Positions 27,320 through 35,849 of a stretch of 64,000 nt of DNA are shown here, piece by piece (within the stretch, counting starts at the first letter, position 1; each line of letters begins with the position of its first letter). Source of the stretch: Natrarchaeobius chitinivorans (GTDB lineage Archaea; Halobacteriota; Halobacteria; Halobacteriales; Natrialbaceae); NCBI RefSeq assembly GCF_003841505.1, contig NZ_REGA01000013.1, positions 1 through 64,000 on the forward strand. The letters are read 5' to 3'. Under the pieces are notes generated by a model. It was not told the DNA's origin, made no database searches, and saw only the letters and a program-made list of their open reading frames with translations. A program made the position numbers and the translations under genes.

Positions 27320-27677
27320 CCGACCGGTACGTATCTGCTACGGATTGCTGTCGCGTTTTCCCAGTGATCGTCGATCCCACGAGCGATCGCCGGAAGCGAT
27401 CTACAACGGCCCGTACGATACGCCCGCGACCAGTCAGTGGCGGGTAACCGCGACCGATCTTGCGGTCGTGGGGACGTAACGCAGTTCGTCCGAGATGCAG
27501 GGCGGACCCACCGGCCGCATCCGACCCATCCCGAACCGTTCGTGTTTTGATATCGAAAACACCATCGAGCGGAGTGATCGGCCAGACACACCCATCGGGG
27601 ATCGAGGGTGATCGGAGAGTTTTGTCATAGAAAACGCACAGAATGTCGCGGAAACGGGGAAATCGAACGAGAGCGGG
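27320..27677. other. intergenic gap between mhpD and iclR
   Basis: It holds a fragment of element B at about 27337 (CTACGGATTGCTGT) and a candidate IclR operator at 27544-27560. No gene is supported. Confidence 0.55.
27544..27560. promoter_or_regulatory. candidate IclR operator, site 1
   Basis: GTTTTGATATCGAAAAC has GTTTT and AAAAC arms matching sites at 28471 and 29430. It lies between two convergent genes. Confidence 0.45.
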
Positions 27678-28439
27678 TTACATGTACTTAATATCCAGTG
27701 CGATCTCGTTCGCCGTGCTCTTGACCTGGCCGACGAGGTCGTCATCGAACGCACGATCCCCGAGGCGACTCGTCGGTGCCGAGATACTGATCGCACCGAG
27801 GATGTCGTCGCCCGGCTGAATCGGTGCAGCGATACAGCAAAGCCCCTCGGTGCGTTCCTCGAGGTCGGTCGCAAACCCCTGCTCGCGGACGGACTCGAGT
27901 TCCTCGAACAGCGTTTCTCGATCCGTGATCGTGTTCTCGGTTTCCGTCGGAAGACCCCATTCGTCGACGATCGCTTCGACGCGTTCGTCGGGAAGATACG
28001 CGAGAATCGCCTTTCCGATCGCGATGTTGTGAAGGCGAAGACGGTGGCCGACCTGCGTGTCGAGATTGACGGCGTACTCACCGCGAGCCTGGTAGAGATA
28101 GACGCTCTGCCCGTGTTCCTCGGTCGCGAGGTTGACCAGCATCCCCGTGTCGGCAGCGAGTTTGTTCGCTTTTGGGCGGCCGAACTGATAGATAGAGTAG
28201 TTGCTCCGAACGTACCCTCCGAGAGTCAACACCTTGAGGCTCAGCCTGTACTCGTTGCCCTCTTTTATAACGTATCCGTGCGTCCGAAGCGTGCTGAGGT
28301 GATTGTGGATCGCGCCTTTCGTCATCTCGAGTTCGTCCTCGAGTACGTGGATCCGCGCCCCATCCAGTTCTCTGAGTTTTTCGATGAGGTGCAACGATTT
28401 CTCGGTCGTTCGCACCGGGTGATTTGCTTCCGTCGTCAT
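27678..28439 (-). CDS. IclR-family transcriptional regulator (aromatic cluster)
   Basis: The 253-residue protein has an N-terminal winged helix (TTEKSLHLIEKLRELDGARI, MTKGAIHNHLSTLRTHGYV) and a C-terminal effector domain (HNIAIGKAILAYLPDERVEAIVDEWGLP, GLCCIAAPI, GAISISAP). Members often bind aromatic acids or sugar acids and control catabolic genes. The start at 28439 fits a TATA-like GGTTATG about 27 bp upstream. A palindrome at 28471 sits just above that box, suggesting self-regulation and control of the divergent MhpD-type gene. Confidence 0.9.
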   Translation of the reverse strand: MTTEANHPVRTTEKSLHLIEKLRELDGARIHVLEDELEMTKGAIHNHLSTLRTHGYVIKEGNEYRLSLKVLTLGGYVRSNYSIYQFGRPKANKLAADTGMLVNLATEEHGQSVYLYQARGEYAVNLDTQVGHRLRLHNIAIGKAILAYLPDERVEAIVDEWGLPTETENTITDRETLFEELESVREQGFATDLEERTEGLCCIAAPIQPGDDILGAISISAPTSRLGDRAFDDDLVGQVKSTANEIALDIKYM

Positions 28440-28470
28440 ACACCACACCATACCGTCCACACACATAACC

Positions 28471-28487
28471 GTTTTCAATTCGAAAAC
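28471..28487. promoter_or_regulatory. candidate IclR operator, site 2
   Basis: GTTTTCAATTCGAAAAC lies immediately upstream of the TATA-like box of iclR, where the BRE would be. Confidence 0.55.
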
Positions 28488-28552
28488 AGCGATGCGGACG
28501 ACCAGACAGTGAAACAGCGGCTTCGATGCCCACCTCTGGGGCCAGAGCGGCG

Positions 28553-29332
28553 TTACTCGACCCGACTCGTCAGCGTACCGATCGACGTGAATTCGACGGT
28601 GATCACGTCACCCGGTTCGACGTCGACTGCCGGCGTCACCGAACCGCTCAGGATGAACTGGCCGGCCTCGAGGGTCTCGTCGAGTTCCGCAAGCGTGTTC
28701 GCGAGCCACGCGACGGCCCGCGCGGGGTGATCGAGAACGGCCGCACCGACGCCGGAGGACTCGAGTGTCCCGTTTCGATACAGCTTGACGCCCTCTAACG
28801 AAAGGTCGACGTCGTCGACGTCGCTTCTCGTCTCCCCAGTGAGGTACAGTGCGGAGGATGCGTTGTCCGCGATCGTATCCTGAATCTGGATGTCCCAGTC
28901 CCGGACGCGACTATCGATCACCTCGAGAACCGGAACGACGAACTCCGTCGCCGCCAGCACGTCGAGGTACGATACTGGGGGCTCGAGGTCCTCACCGATC
29001 AGAAAACCGATTTCGGGTTCGACCCGCGGTGCGATGAGATTCTCGCTCGGAATCGTTCGCCCGTCGACGAACATCGAATCGAGCAGTCGGCCGAAGTCGG
29101 GTTCGGAGACGCCGAGTTGGTTCTGTATTCCGTCGCTCGTGAGCCCGATCTTGTGACCGACGACGCTCGCACCGTCGTCCAGGCGGCGGTCGATAAACGC
29201 CGATTGGACGGCGTAGGCGTCTTCGATCGTGAGATCGTACGTATCGGTCGGTCGATCGATGGGGTCGGTCGTCTCCAATGCCTCGTACAGCGACGTCGCG
29301 AGTTGATCGCGCGTCTCGTCTTCGAGTGACAT
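28553..29332 (-). CDS. mhpD: 2-keto-4-pentenoate hydratase / 4-oxalocrotonate decarboxylase family, second copy
   Basis: The 259-residue paralogue of the protein at 26537 has GHKIGLTSDGIQNQLG, APRVEPEIGFLIGED and LSGSVTPAVDVEPGDVITVEF. The start at 29332 fits a TATA-like CTATTTG box 24-33 bp upstream. A longer frame upstream is not supported by family length. Having two divergent members in one ring-cleavage cluster suits a decarboxylase/hydratase pair. Which does what is not visible. Confidence 0.87.
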   Translation of the reverse strand: MSLEDETRDQLATSLYEALETTDPIDRPTDTYDLTIEDAYAVQSAFIDRRLDDGASVVGHKIGLTSDGIQNQLGVSEPDFGRLLDSMFVDGRTIPSENLIAPRVEPEIGFLIGEDLEPPVSYLDVLAATEFVVPVLEVIDSRVRDWDIQIQDTIADNASSALYLTGETRSDVDDVDLSLEGVKLYRNGTLESSGVGAAVLDHPARAVAWLANTLAELDETLEAGQFILSGSVTPAVDVEPGDVITVEFTSIGTLTSRVE

Positions 29333-29355
29333 ACGTACGGGAACCGCTGGGACCG

Positions 29356-29365
29356 ACAAATAGAT
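29356..29365 (-). promoter_or_regulatory. TATA box of the second MhpD gene
   Basis: ATCTATTTGT on the minus strand lies 24-33 bp before the ATG at 29332. Confidence 0.5.
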
Positions 29366-29429
29366 TGGGATAGACGCGACCGACGATCCTTCGAGAACGG
29401 ACGTTTTCAGTGTCAAAATCCCCAAATTT

Positions 29430-29446
29430 GTTTTCGGTATGAAAAC
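29430..29446. promoter_or_regulatory. candidate IclR operator, site 3
   Basis: GTTTTCGGTATGAAAAC lies about 70 bp above the TATA box of the second MhpD gene, a position suited to activation. A weaker look-alike (GTTTTCAGTGTCAAAAT) lies at about 29403. Confidence 0.5.
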
Positions 29447-30371
29447 GGTATTCCGTCTTCCCTGACACGAGTACACCTGTAATATCTACCGTATTCGATT
29501 CGTCGATACCTCCAGGCCGGAGACACCGATCACACACCGGAAACGTCGTAATCGACCACCACCATTACACTTGTACTACTGTAAATAAAAGCCGATCAAC
29601 AGGCGCGCCAATGGAATCGAACGGGACGTCGGTCGAGTAGTACGAATCCGGAATCGGACCTTTCTGCCTCGATTCGAGGTTCGACACCGCCCGAGTGTCA
29701 TCTACCGGCGAGTCCACATCGCTGGAGACGACAAAAGAGAGCCTTCTGTTCGATTTTCGTATGGTCATTTTCCAGTTACTTAGAGGTACCTGATAGGCAT
29801 GTTACCAACAGGATCTGGAGGGGCAGCCGACCCCACGTCGACCGTGGGTGATACAACAGGGGAACCACCCGCCGAACGACGAAGAGGGATCGAATACGTC
29901 GCGTTGAAAGGGACAATACACCGAACGGAAAGAGAGACCGTCGTAACCCACGTCGAGCCGGCCAGATACATGAAAGAAGGGGCAGTGATCGATGACGGTG
30001 GATACTCGGACCGGTCAGGGCCAAGACTGGTACGGTTTACTGTAAGTCATTGCCGGCGCACCCGCGAACCGAGCGGCGGGTGCGGCGGTAAATTGTTACA
30101 GCAATCCGTATGACGGGTTGTCATTAGTTCCCCGCTCGAGCGTGTCCTCCGTCCCCCACAGCTCGTGTAGTTTCCGGCCACGAGAAGAGACGCCCATGCT
30201 TATTCTTTCTGGTATGAATTTGTATATGATACGAGTTCGTCGAGAACGACGTCCGTCGAGCGTGTACGGCAAAGTCACAGTGAAATCCCGGTTCGACCGC
30301 CAACGGTGACGGGCCAGCTGCTAACGGGAGCCGACGCCCAGCTATTAGTAGGCGAAGGTGGTAACACGCCT
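29447..30371. other. long gap without a supported gene
   Basis: Short frames exist (for example 29565-29768 minus and 29799-30113 plus) but none has a recognisable fold, promoter spacing or codon bias. One frame runs into the B element at 30031-30112. The promoter of the DCC-family gene lies at the right end. Confidence 0.5.
30031..30112. repeat. palindromic element B, full copy
   Basis: TACGGTTTACTGTAAG is mirrored by TTACAGCAATCCGTA, and CCGGCGCACCCGC by GCGGGTGCGGCGG. No gene ends here. Confidence 0.7.
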
Positions 30372-30770
30372 ATGCGAGATACGGTCCTCGTCTACGACGA
30401 CGATTGCGGCTTTTGCACCTGGTGGGCCGAGTTCTTCGACGAACGGTCCGACGTCCCGATCGTCGGCTTTTCCGATCTCGAGTCCGACCTCGAGGACAGA
30501 CTCCCCGAGGACTACGAGCGGTGTTCTCATCTGCTGACGCCGGAGGCGCGGTACTCGTGTGGCGCTTCGATAGAGGAGACGTTCGCCCGGTCGAGCGTCG
30601 GACGCCCCCTTCGGCCCCTCGTTGATCGTCTGCGGAGATACGACACCTACACCACCCTGAGGGAGGGGGCGTACCGCCGAATCGCGCACAACCGGGCCGT
30701 CTGGGGACGAGTGCTTTCGAAGACGCCTCCGGCGCGAGAGGGTGAATCGACCGAGGCATCGATAGAGTGA
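30372..30770 (+). CDS. DCC-family thiol-disulphide oxidoreductase-like protein (DUF393)
   Basis: The 132-residue protein opens with the family motif YDDDCGFC (Cys12, Cys15), a thioredoxin-like CxxC, and has a conserved RRYDTYTTLREGAYR segment. The function in archaea is unknown. The start at 30372 fits a TATA-like TATTAG about 26 bp upstream, and longer frames would cross it. Confidence 0.8.
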   Translation: MRDTVLVYDDDCGFCTWWAEFFDERSDVPIVGFSDLESDLEDRLPEDYERCSHLLTPEARYSCGASIEETFARSSVGRPLRPLVDRLRRYDTYTTLREGAYRRIAHNRAVWGRVLSKTPPAREGESTEASIE

Positions 30771-31078
30771 CGGCGAGCCGCCCCACAGTCGGCGGGGCAC
30801 GAACCGCTGGTCCCCCAGAGAAGGGAGGTCGAGCGCGAACGGACGACCAGGAATTCGAAGACAGATACCAAGACGCGACGGGGCTGTCGCGGTCGAGAGG
30901 CGAACGAAGGCTATAGTAGCCACTGAACGTCAATGGACACCCGATCGCATGACGGCTCTGCGATCGGTGTGTAACTCGTTTCAGTTGTTACTATACCGGT
31001 GGGTTCCCAAACACAGGATCGAGGACAAAGACCGGTCCCGGGCACACGGTTCCGAGTGAGGATGGTGCCAGAAGTCGA
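30771..31078. other. convergent intergenic gap
   Basis: It contains element C (30912-30995). Nothing else was recognised. Confidence 0.5.
30912..30995. repeat. palindromic element C, best-preserved copy
   Basis: TATAGTAGCCACTGAACGTC is balanced at the other end by TCGTTTCAGTTGTTACTATA, with ACCCGATCGC and GCGATCGGTGTG near the centre. The perfect outer TATAGTA/TACTATA-like termini suggest a mobile miniature element or a bidirectional terminator. Confidence 0.7.
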
Positions 31079-31360
31079 TCAGATGGGGTCGGTTGGATCG
31101 TGTTCCTCGGCCATTCGGGTGGCCTCCGTCGCGTACCGTTCCTGAAGTGCCGTATCGTCGACAGTCCCAAGGTTCGAGGGGGCCGCCGTCACGGCTGCCG
31201 TCGTCGTCCGAACGTCCGTCGAACTCGTTAGCGCGCGCTCTTTCCGGAAGTACTGCGTTCCGTCGGGCGTCGCGTAAACGAGGATTACGAGGTTCTGCTC
31301 GTCGTCGGAGTACGTCCGTTCGACCAGCCAGACGCGTACGCCGTCAGTTTCGGTATCCAT
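31079..31360 (-). CDS. conserved hypothetical protein next to thioredoxin
   Basis: The 93-residue acidic protein includes WLVERTYSDDEQNLVILVYA and GTQYFRKERALT. It starts 11 bp after the thioredoxin stop on the same strand, so it is probably in an operon with it. No domain is recognised. The amphipathic beta-like first half could be a small beta-sheet fold. Confidence 0.65.
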   Translation of the reverse strand: MDTETDGVRVWLVERTYSDDEQNLVILVYATPDGTQYFRKERALTSSTDVRTTTAAVTAAPSNLGTVDDTALQERYATEATRMAEEHDPTDPI

Positions 31361-31371
31361 ATCGGGAATCC

Positions 31372-31809
31372 TCAGCTGTGGCGTTCGATGAGCGCCTCGA
31401 GGGTCGCGCGATCCTGCGCACCGACGCGTCGATCGACCGGCTGGCCGTCGGCGTAGAGGACGAGCGTCGGGACGCCCCGAGCACCCAGCTGCTGGGCCAG
31501 ACGCTGGTGGCTATCGACGTCGACTTTCGCGACAGCGGCGTCGGTATCGGCTGCCAGCGCTTCGATCGTCGGCTCGAGCATCTGGCAGGGACCACACCAG
31601 TCGGCATAACAGTCGACGAGGACGACGTCGTAGGAGTCGACCACCGTCTCGAGGTGGTCTTGCCCATTGATCTCGATCGGTTCCGCCGGCGGCTGCTCGG
31701 ACGGAGAGTCGTCGGTTGCCGTATCGGCACCGTTCTCGAGTCGCTCTCTGAGTTCGCGTTTCTTTCGTTCGCGGATACGCTGACGTTCGTCGTCTATCGC
31801 GTCACTCAT
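31372..31809 (-). CDS. trxA: thioredoxin
   Basis: The 145-residue protein has a charged N-terminal extension (RQRIRERKKRELRERLENG, likely helical) followed by a thioredoxin fold with YADWCGPCQM (Cys72, Cys75) and the cis-proline region RGVPTLVLY. It reduces disulphides in the cytoplasm. The start at 31809 is the last ATG before the conserved extension. Confidence 0.9.
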   Translation of the reverse strand: MSDAIDDERQRIRERKKRELRERLENGADTATDDSPSEQPPAEPIEINGQDHLETVVDSYDVVLVDCYADWCGPCQMLEPTIEALAADTDAAVAKVDVDSHQRLAQQLGARGVPTLVLYADGQPVDRRVGAQDRATLEALIERHS

Positions 31810-32136
31810 GCCTCCAGGTACGGCCCTGTCGACCATAATTGTTTGCATATACCCCACAATACACCAGCAAGACGGTGACGGTATACGACTACGATTCGTT
31901 CGGACTCTTATCTCCAAGCAAACCAACATCCCCTTATATCACGGTTTTCCCTCGAGCAGATTGGATGTCCATCGTGGTAGGATTCGACATCGATATTGGA
32001 CTAGTTCCACAATAAGCCAGTGGGAACTGTTCCCGGTGAGTCCGGCCTATTCGCCCCAGTGCGAACCGGATGAGTCACCGTCCGCTCCGTCGACGAGTCG
32101 CTCACCGGAAAATCGACGGAAACCGGTTGGACCCGA
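31810..32136. other. intergenic gap, nothing recognised
   Basis: An imperfect inverted repeat (AGTTCCAC/GTGGGAACT near 32003-32028) is the only structure seen. Confidence 0.45.
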
Positions 32137-32580
32137 TCAGGACTCGAACGCCGAGCCACCCCGTCTCCGTCGTCGCTGGCGAACGTCTTTGAGTTCGCGA
32201 GTGAGTTCGCCGTAGTGGTCGATCAGGTCGTTCGTTGTAACGATTCCCCGCATCTCGAGGGCCTCGACGACCACGAGTTTCTTGATCCGTTCGGTTCGCA
32301 TCCGCTCGACGACCAACCGTACCGACTGCCGCGGTTCGACAGTGACGAGTGGGTGACTAGCGACTTTCTGCGTCGGAATATCCGCGAACGGTCGACCGGT
32401 ACGATAGCCCGCCATCACAACGTCCGACTCCGTGACGATTCCGTACGGCGATCCGTCGTTCGTAACGACGACGCTGCCGACGTCGTTGTGAAGCATCCAC
32501 TCGGCGACCACCTCGAGGGTCGTCGACCGGTCTGCGGTGACCACGTCTTCGGTCATGACGTCCGCGACGCGAGCGCACAT
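32137..32580 (-). CDS. CBS-domain pair protein
   Basis: The 147-residue protein consists of two CBS motifs (VADVMTEDVVTADRSTTLEVV and VASHPLVTVEPRQSVRLVVE with GIVTESDVV and GIVTTNDLI), a module that senses adenine nucleotides or SAM. The C-terminus is basic (RQRRRRRGG). No partner enzyme is adjacent. A TATA-like TTATCGG lies about 27 bp upstream of the ATG. Confidence 0.87.
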   Translation of the reverse strand: MCARVADVMTEDVVTADRSTTLEVVAEWMLHNDVGSVVVTNDGSPYGIVTESDVVMAGYRTGRPFADIPTQKVASHPLVTVEPRQSVRLVVERMRTERIKKLVVVEALEMRGIVTTNDLIDHYGELTRELKDVRQRRRRRGGSAFES

Positions 32581-33010
32581 GAGGCCGATTCCGCACTCGA
32601 ATCCGATAACTGTTCTCGCCGCTGGTCGGGTTTCGCTCGGTAGACACCGACACCGAACTCATCCACTCCAGTCTCCAGTGGGGAATAGACACCGTCCGTT
32701 CGGGCAAGTCGAACCCGATATCAACAGTATCGAACGGAACCGCTCGAACATGGGTCGCGCTACTGTGGTCGATCCTCAATGGTGGCGGGCGCGAACTCGC
32801 GGCCGACTATCCACTGGCTGCTGTCCAACAGGATACGACGGCCACGATCTGGACCCTCGGACGCGCCATCGACTGACCGCTGACTACGGAGACTCGAGAT
32901 CGATCTAGGGACCTGCCAGTATACGTATGGAAAGTCCTTGCTACTAGAACAAATATGCTTTCGGCGTTCGGAACACTGGCCGGGCGGACCGTGCTGGTTC
33001 GATCGGATCG
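32581..33010. other. intergenic gap with a degraded A element
   Basis: No gene is supported. A degraded copy of element A lies at 32779-32834. Confidence 0.5.
32779..32834. repeat. degraded copy of palindromic element A (right half)
   Basis: ATGGTGGCGGGCGCGAACTC, then GCGGCCGACTATCC and CTGCTGTCCAACAGGATA, parallel the right half of the copy at 26152 (ATGGTGACGGCCGCGATTCG ... CTTCTGTCCGACAGTATA). Confidence 0.5.
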
Positions 33011-34072
33011 TTACAGCGTGTCGAACTCGACGACCGTCTTGATCCGATCGTCACCGCCCGCCAGTGCGTCCTCGACTTCCGCTGGCGAAAATACGTCGGT
33101 AATGATATCGTCCGTGAACCAGTCTGGAAGTCGGCCGAGCGACTCCTTTGCTGATTCGAAGTGACGGAGATGGGAGTTGACACTACCCAGTAATGCCTTG
33201 TTTTCGAGAACGATCTCGCGGTGCAGTCGGCCGCCGTCGATCTCGAACGACCAGTCGTCCGGAATGCCAAGCAAGACGCCGACGCCGTTCGGTGCGAGCG
33301 CGTCGACCGTCTCGTAGGCGTGTTTCGCGTATCCCGTCGCCTCGTAGACGAGGTCGACGGGTTCGTGCACCTCCGCGATCTCCGAAACCGGCGTCTCGCG
33401 AGAATCGACGTACGTCGCCCCGAGTTCGTCGATCACGTCGATCGTGGGATCGGGGCGGTCTCGGCGACCGAGACAGTACGACCGGTCGACCGTCTCGTCC
33501 AACATCGCGAGGGTCAACAGCCCCAGCGGTCCGTTCCCGAGGACAAGTGCCGTCTCGGGAGACCAGTCGAACATCGACCGAGAAGCGAACGCGTGTTCGA
33601 GCGCCTTGACCGTGTTGCTCATCGGTTCGACGAGAATTCCGGTTTCGGCGAACTCGTCCGGAATCGGGACGAGGTACTCCGCCGGGCTGGTGAAAAACTC
33701 CGCCATAAAGCCGTGCGCACCGTCGATCCCGCGCTCGAGGTACGTACCGGGTGGGGCCATGTCGGGTTCGCCGCGTTCGAAGTACTCGTTCGATCCGGCC
33801 GGCGGTCGGCGGACGGTAGGAACGACGAGCTGGCCCTCCTCGAAGTCGGTTCCGTTCGCATCCTCGACGACGCCGACGGCCTCGTGGCCGAGTACCTGAT
33901 GGTCGTCGCCCTCGGGAAATCCGCCGTGGTTCCCTTCGATCACTTCGAAGTCGGTGCCGTCGATCCCGACACGCAGTGTTCGCATCAACGCCTCGCCCTC
34001 TCCGGGTTCCGGAACGGGCTTTTCGATGAGGCGTGGGGTGTTTTCCCCCCGTTCGACGCCGATTGCCTTCAT
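33011..34072 (-). CDS. gdh: glucose 1-dehydrogenase (NAD(P)+), haloarchaeal type
   Basis: The 353-residue zinc-dependent MDR enzyme closely follows the Haloferax glucose dehydrogenase pattern. Catalytic zinc ligands are in place at Asp38 (GIDGTD), His63 and Glu64 (LGHEAVG), with Glu149 (LVEP). The nucleotide motif is GNGPLG, followed by GRRDRPDP with arginines suited to NADP. It opens the semi-phosphorylative Entner-Doudoroff route by oxidising glucose to gluconolactone. Beside RidA, a SelA-like lyase and a deacetylase, it may oxidise glucosamine instead (inference). Its ATG overlaps the RidA stop by 4 bp. Confidence 0.92.
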   Translation of the reverse strand: MKAIGVERGENTPRLIEKPVPEPGEGEALMRTLRVGIDGTDFEVIEGNHGGFPEGDDHQVLGHEAVGVVEDANGTDFEEGQLVVPTVRRPPAGSNEYFERGEPDMAPPGTYLERGIDGAHGFMAEFFTSPAEYLVPIPDEFAETGILVEPMSNTVKALEHAFASRSMFDWSPETALVLGNGPLGLLTLAMLDETVDRSYCLGRRDRPDPTIDVIDELGATYVDSRETPVSEIAEVHEPVDLVYEATGYAKHAYETVDALAPNGVGVLLGIPDDWSFEIDGGRLHREIVLENKALLGSVNSHLRHFESAKESLGRLPDWFTDDIITDVFSPAEVEDALAGGDDRIKTVVEFDTL

Positions 34073-34449
34073 TGGCTGACCCGTGCGATGATCTCGATCT
34101 CGACGCCGATATCGACGGGGAGATCTTCGACCTGAACGGCGCTTCGGGCCGGATACGGCGCACTCAGGTACTGCTCGTACACGCCGTTAATCGCGTCGTA
34201 GTTGTCCATATCCTGGACGAAGACGGTCGCTTTCACCACGTCGTCGAGCGAACTTCCGGCCGCCTCGAGAACCGCACCGATGTTTTTCATCGTCCGGTGA
34301 GTCTCTTCTTCGATCGTGTCGCCGACGATCTCCTCCGTTTCGGGGTCGATCGGACCCTGTCCCGAGACGTAGACGGTTCCATCGTCGACGATTCCCTGGG
34401 AAAACGGACCAATGCTCGGCGGTGCATCCGACGTAGATACCTCTTTCAT
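34069..34449 (-). CDS. ridA: RidA-family enamine/imine deaminase
   Basis: The 126-residue protein has the conserved ARSAVQV with Arg102, which is required for imine hydrolysis in active RidA proteins, and a terminal LPVDIGVEIEIIA. RidA hydrolyses reactive imines released by PLP enzymes. It has its own TATA-like box and is coupled to gdh, with the PLP-dependent SelA-like gene just upstream on the same strand. Confidence 0.92.
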   Translation of the reverse strand: MKEVSTSDAPPSIGPFSQGIVDDGTVYVSGQGPIDPETEEIVGDTIEEETHRTMKNIGAVLEAAGSSLDDVVKATVFVQDMDNYDAINGVYEQYLSAPYPARSAVQVEDLPVDIGVEIEIIARVSQ

Positions 34450-34474
34450 ACTCAGTTACCACGACTTTCGCGTC

Positions 34475-34483
34475 GATAAAGTA
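34475..34483 (-). promoter_or_regulatory. TATA box of ridA-gdh
   Basis: TACTTTATC on the minus strand is 26-34 bp before the ATG at 34449. Confidence 0.5.
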
Positions 34484-34524
34484 GGTTTCGGTTCGCCCGT
34501 GGACGTTCCGCCACGATCGGGGTA

Positions 34525-35754
34525 TCAGTGGGACGGACCGACGCAGGCCTCGATGCGATCGAGGACGTAGTCTGCCTCCTCGTCCGTGAGACACATCGGA
34601 TTGATCGTCACGATGTTCTCGTCGAGACGATCCGTTCCGACGAAGACTCGCGGGTTCTCGCGTCGTAACGCACGGACGAGGTCCGTCGCCGACACCCCCG
34701 CTTCGGACGGGACGATATGTACGACGACCTCCGGAGAAACCGACACGTCGTTACCCGACGTGACCGTCGTCTCGAAGCCGTCGATTTCCGAGAGGACAGT
34801 CGAAATTCGAGCGGCCCGATCCTGCCACTCTCGGGCGAGTTCCGCCTGATCCTCCTCGAGGAAGGACTCGAGAGCGACGATCAGACCGGCGAGTTCCTCC
34901 TTGCCGACCTTCATCGGGCGCCCGATTCCCTGGCGAGGAACGGCATCGAGTCGGTCGCCGTCGATGAGGGCAGACGGCGGGTCCCAGACGGCGGCTGCGG
35001 CGTGCATATCGAGTTGCTGTAATGCAATCGATTCGATGAGGTCACGCCTGCCCGCGACGATTCCGGTCGTCTGTGGACCACGAATCGCCTTCCCACCGCT
35101 AAACACGACGAGATCGGCCCCGTCGTCGATAAACCTCGAGAAGTTTTCCACTGGCGGGAGTTCGGCGGCCGCATCCACGATGACCGGAACGTCGTGACGG
35201 TGGGCGATTTTCGTGACGACCTCGAGAGGCGGTTCGGTGTAGGACTTTTGGACGTATCCGATCGCCGCCGTCTCGTCGGAGATCGCAGCTTCGATCTCCC
35301 AGGGTTCGACGTTGGTCGCGCCCGTTCCGAGGTGTCTGTCGTTGGTTCCGACGTCGACGATCGTTGCCCCTGCTGCACGGAAGGCGTGATCGTACCCCGT
35401 GCGGTGAGTCCGGGGCATGATAATTTCGTCGGGGATGCCGGACGTCTCCGGCAGACGATCCATTCGATGAACGTCCCGGCCCGCCAGCGTGGCGGCCGCA
35501 CCGAGAAGGAGGCCCGCGGACGCACCACTCGTTACGTATCCCGCCTCTGCACCGGTTATTTCGGCGATGCGTGCGCTCGCTTCGGCCTGCATATCGGAGA
35601 TTCGAACGAACGAGTCGGACGCCCGGACCATCGCATCGACAGCTTCGCTTCGAATTCGACTGCCGCCGATCCGTGTCTTGGTCCCTGTCGCGTTGATGAC
35701 GGGGGGGACTCCGATCTCGTCGTAGATAGATCCATCTTCGACAACTCCATCCAT
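34525..35754 (-). CDS. SelA-like PLP-dependent enzyme (D-glucosaminate ammonia-lyase / DgaE type)
   Basis: The 409-residue fold-type I PLP enzyme belongs to the SelA-like group. It shows VINATGTKTRIGGSR at the N-terminus, GYVTSGASAG, the PLP aspartate in PVIVDAAAELP (Asp194) and the Schiff-base lysine in VVFSGGKAIRGPQ (Lys222). This group includes enzymes removing ammonia from 2-amino sugar acids to give 2-keto-3-deoxy acids. There is no selenocysteine machinery nearby. The start at 35754 matches a TATA-like box 21-31 bp upstream. It is divergent from iclR. Confidence 0.85.
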   Translation of the reverse strand: MDGVVEDGSIYDEIGVPPVINATGTKTRIGGSRIRSEAVDAMVRASDSFVRISDMQAEASARIAEITGAEAGYVTSGASAGLLLGAAATLAGRDVHRMDRLPETSGIPDEIIMPRTHRTGYDHAFRAAGATIVDVGTNDRHLGTGATNVEPWEIEAAISDETAAIGYVQKSYTEPPLEVVTKIAHRHDVPVIVDAAAELPPVENFSRFIDDGADLVVFSGGKAIRGPQTTGIVAGRRDLIESIALQQLDMHAAAAVWDPPSALIDGDRLDAVPRQGIGRPMKVGKEELAGLIVALESFLEEDQAELAREWQDRAARISTVLSEIDGFETTVTSGNDVSVSPEVVVHIVPSEAGVSATDLVRALRRENPRVFVGTDRLDENIVTINPMCLTDEEADYVLDRIEACVGPSH

Positions 35755-35774
35755 GGGGGTAGTTGCTGGATAGC

Positions 35775-35824
35775 GGATAAAAAAGTTCGGGTGTCCGGCC
35801 GTTTCGTCCTGGGAAATATTAAAG
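35775..35824. promoter_or_regulatory. divergent promoters of the SelA-like gene and iclR
   Basis: GGATAAAAAAG (35775-35785) serves the minus-strand gene and AAATATTAAAG (35814-35824) the plus-strand iclR. The two boxes are 28 bp apart, so one bound regulator could control both. Confidence 0.55.
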
Positions 35825-35849
35825 GTCACCCGGGCAAAACACCTCGTCT

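Noticed and set aside
29565-29768. Possible 67-residue minus-strand protein
   Set aside because: No recognised domain, no clear promoter spacing and no operon partner. It cannot be told from a chance frame.
29799-30113. Possible 104-residue plus-strand protein
   Set aside because: Its C-terminal third is translated from a palindromic B element, so the frame is probably accidental.
34525-35754. True selenocysteine synthase (SelA)
   Set aside because: Archaea use SepSecS, the protein lacks long tRNA-binding N-terminal parts, and neighbours are sugar-acid genes, so a SelA-like ammonia-lyase is more likely.
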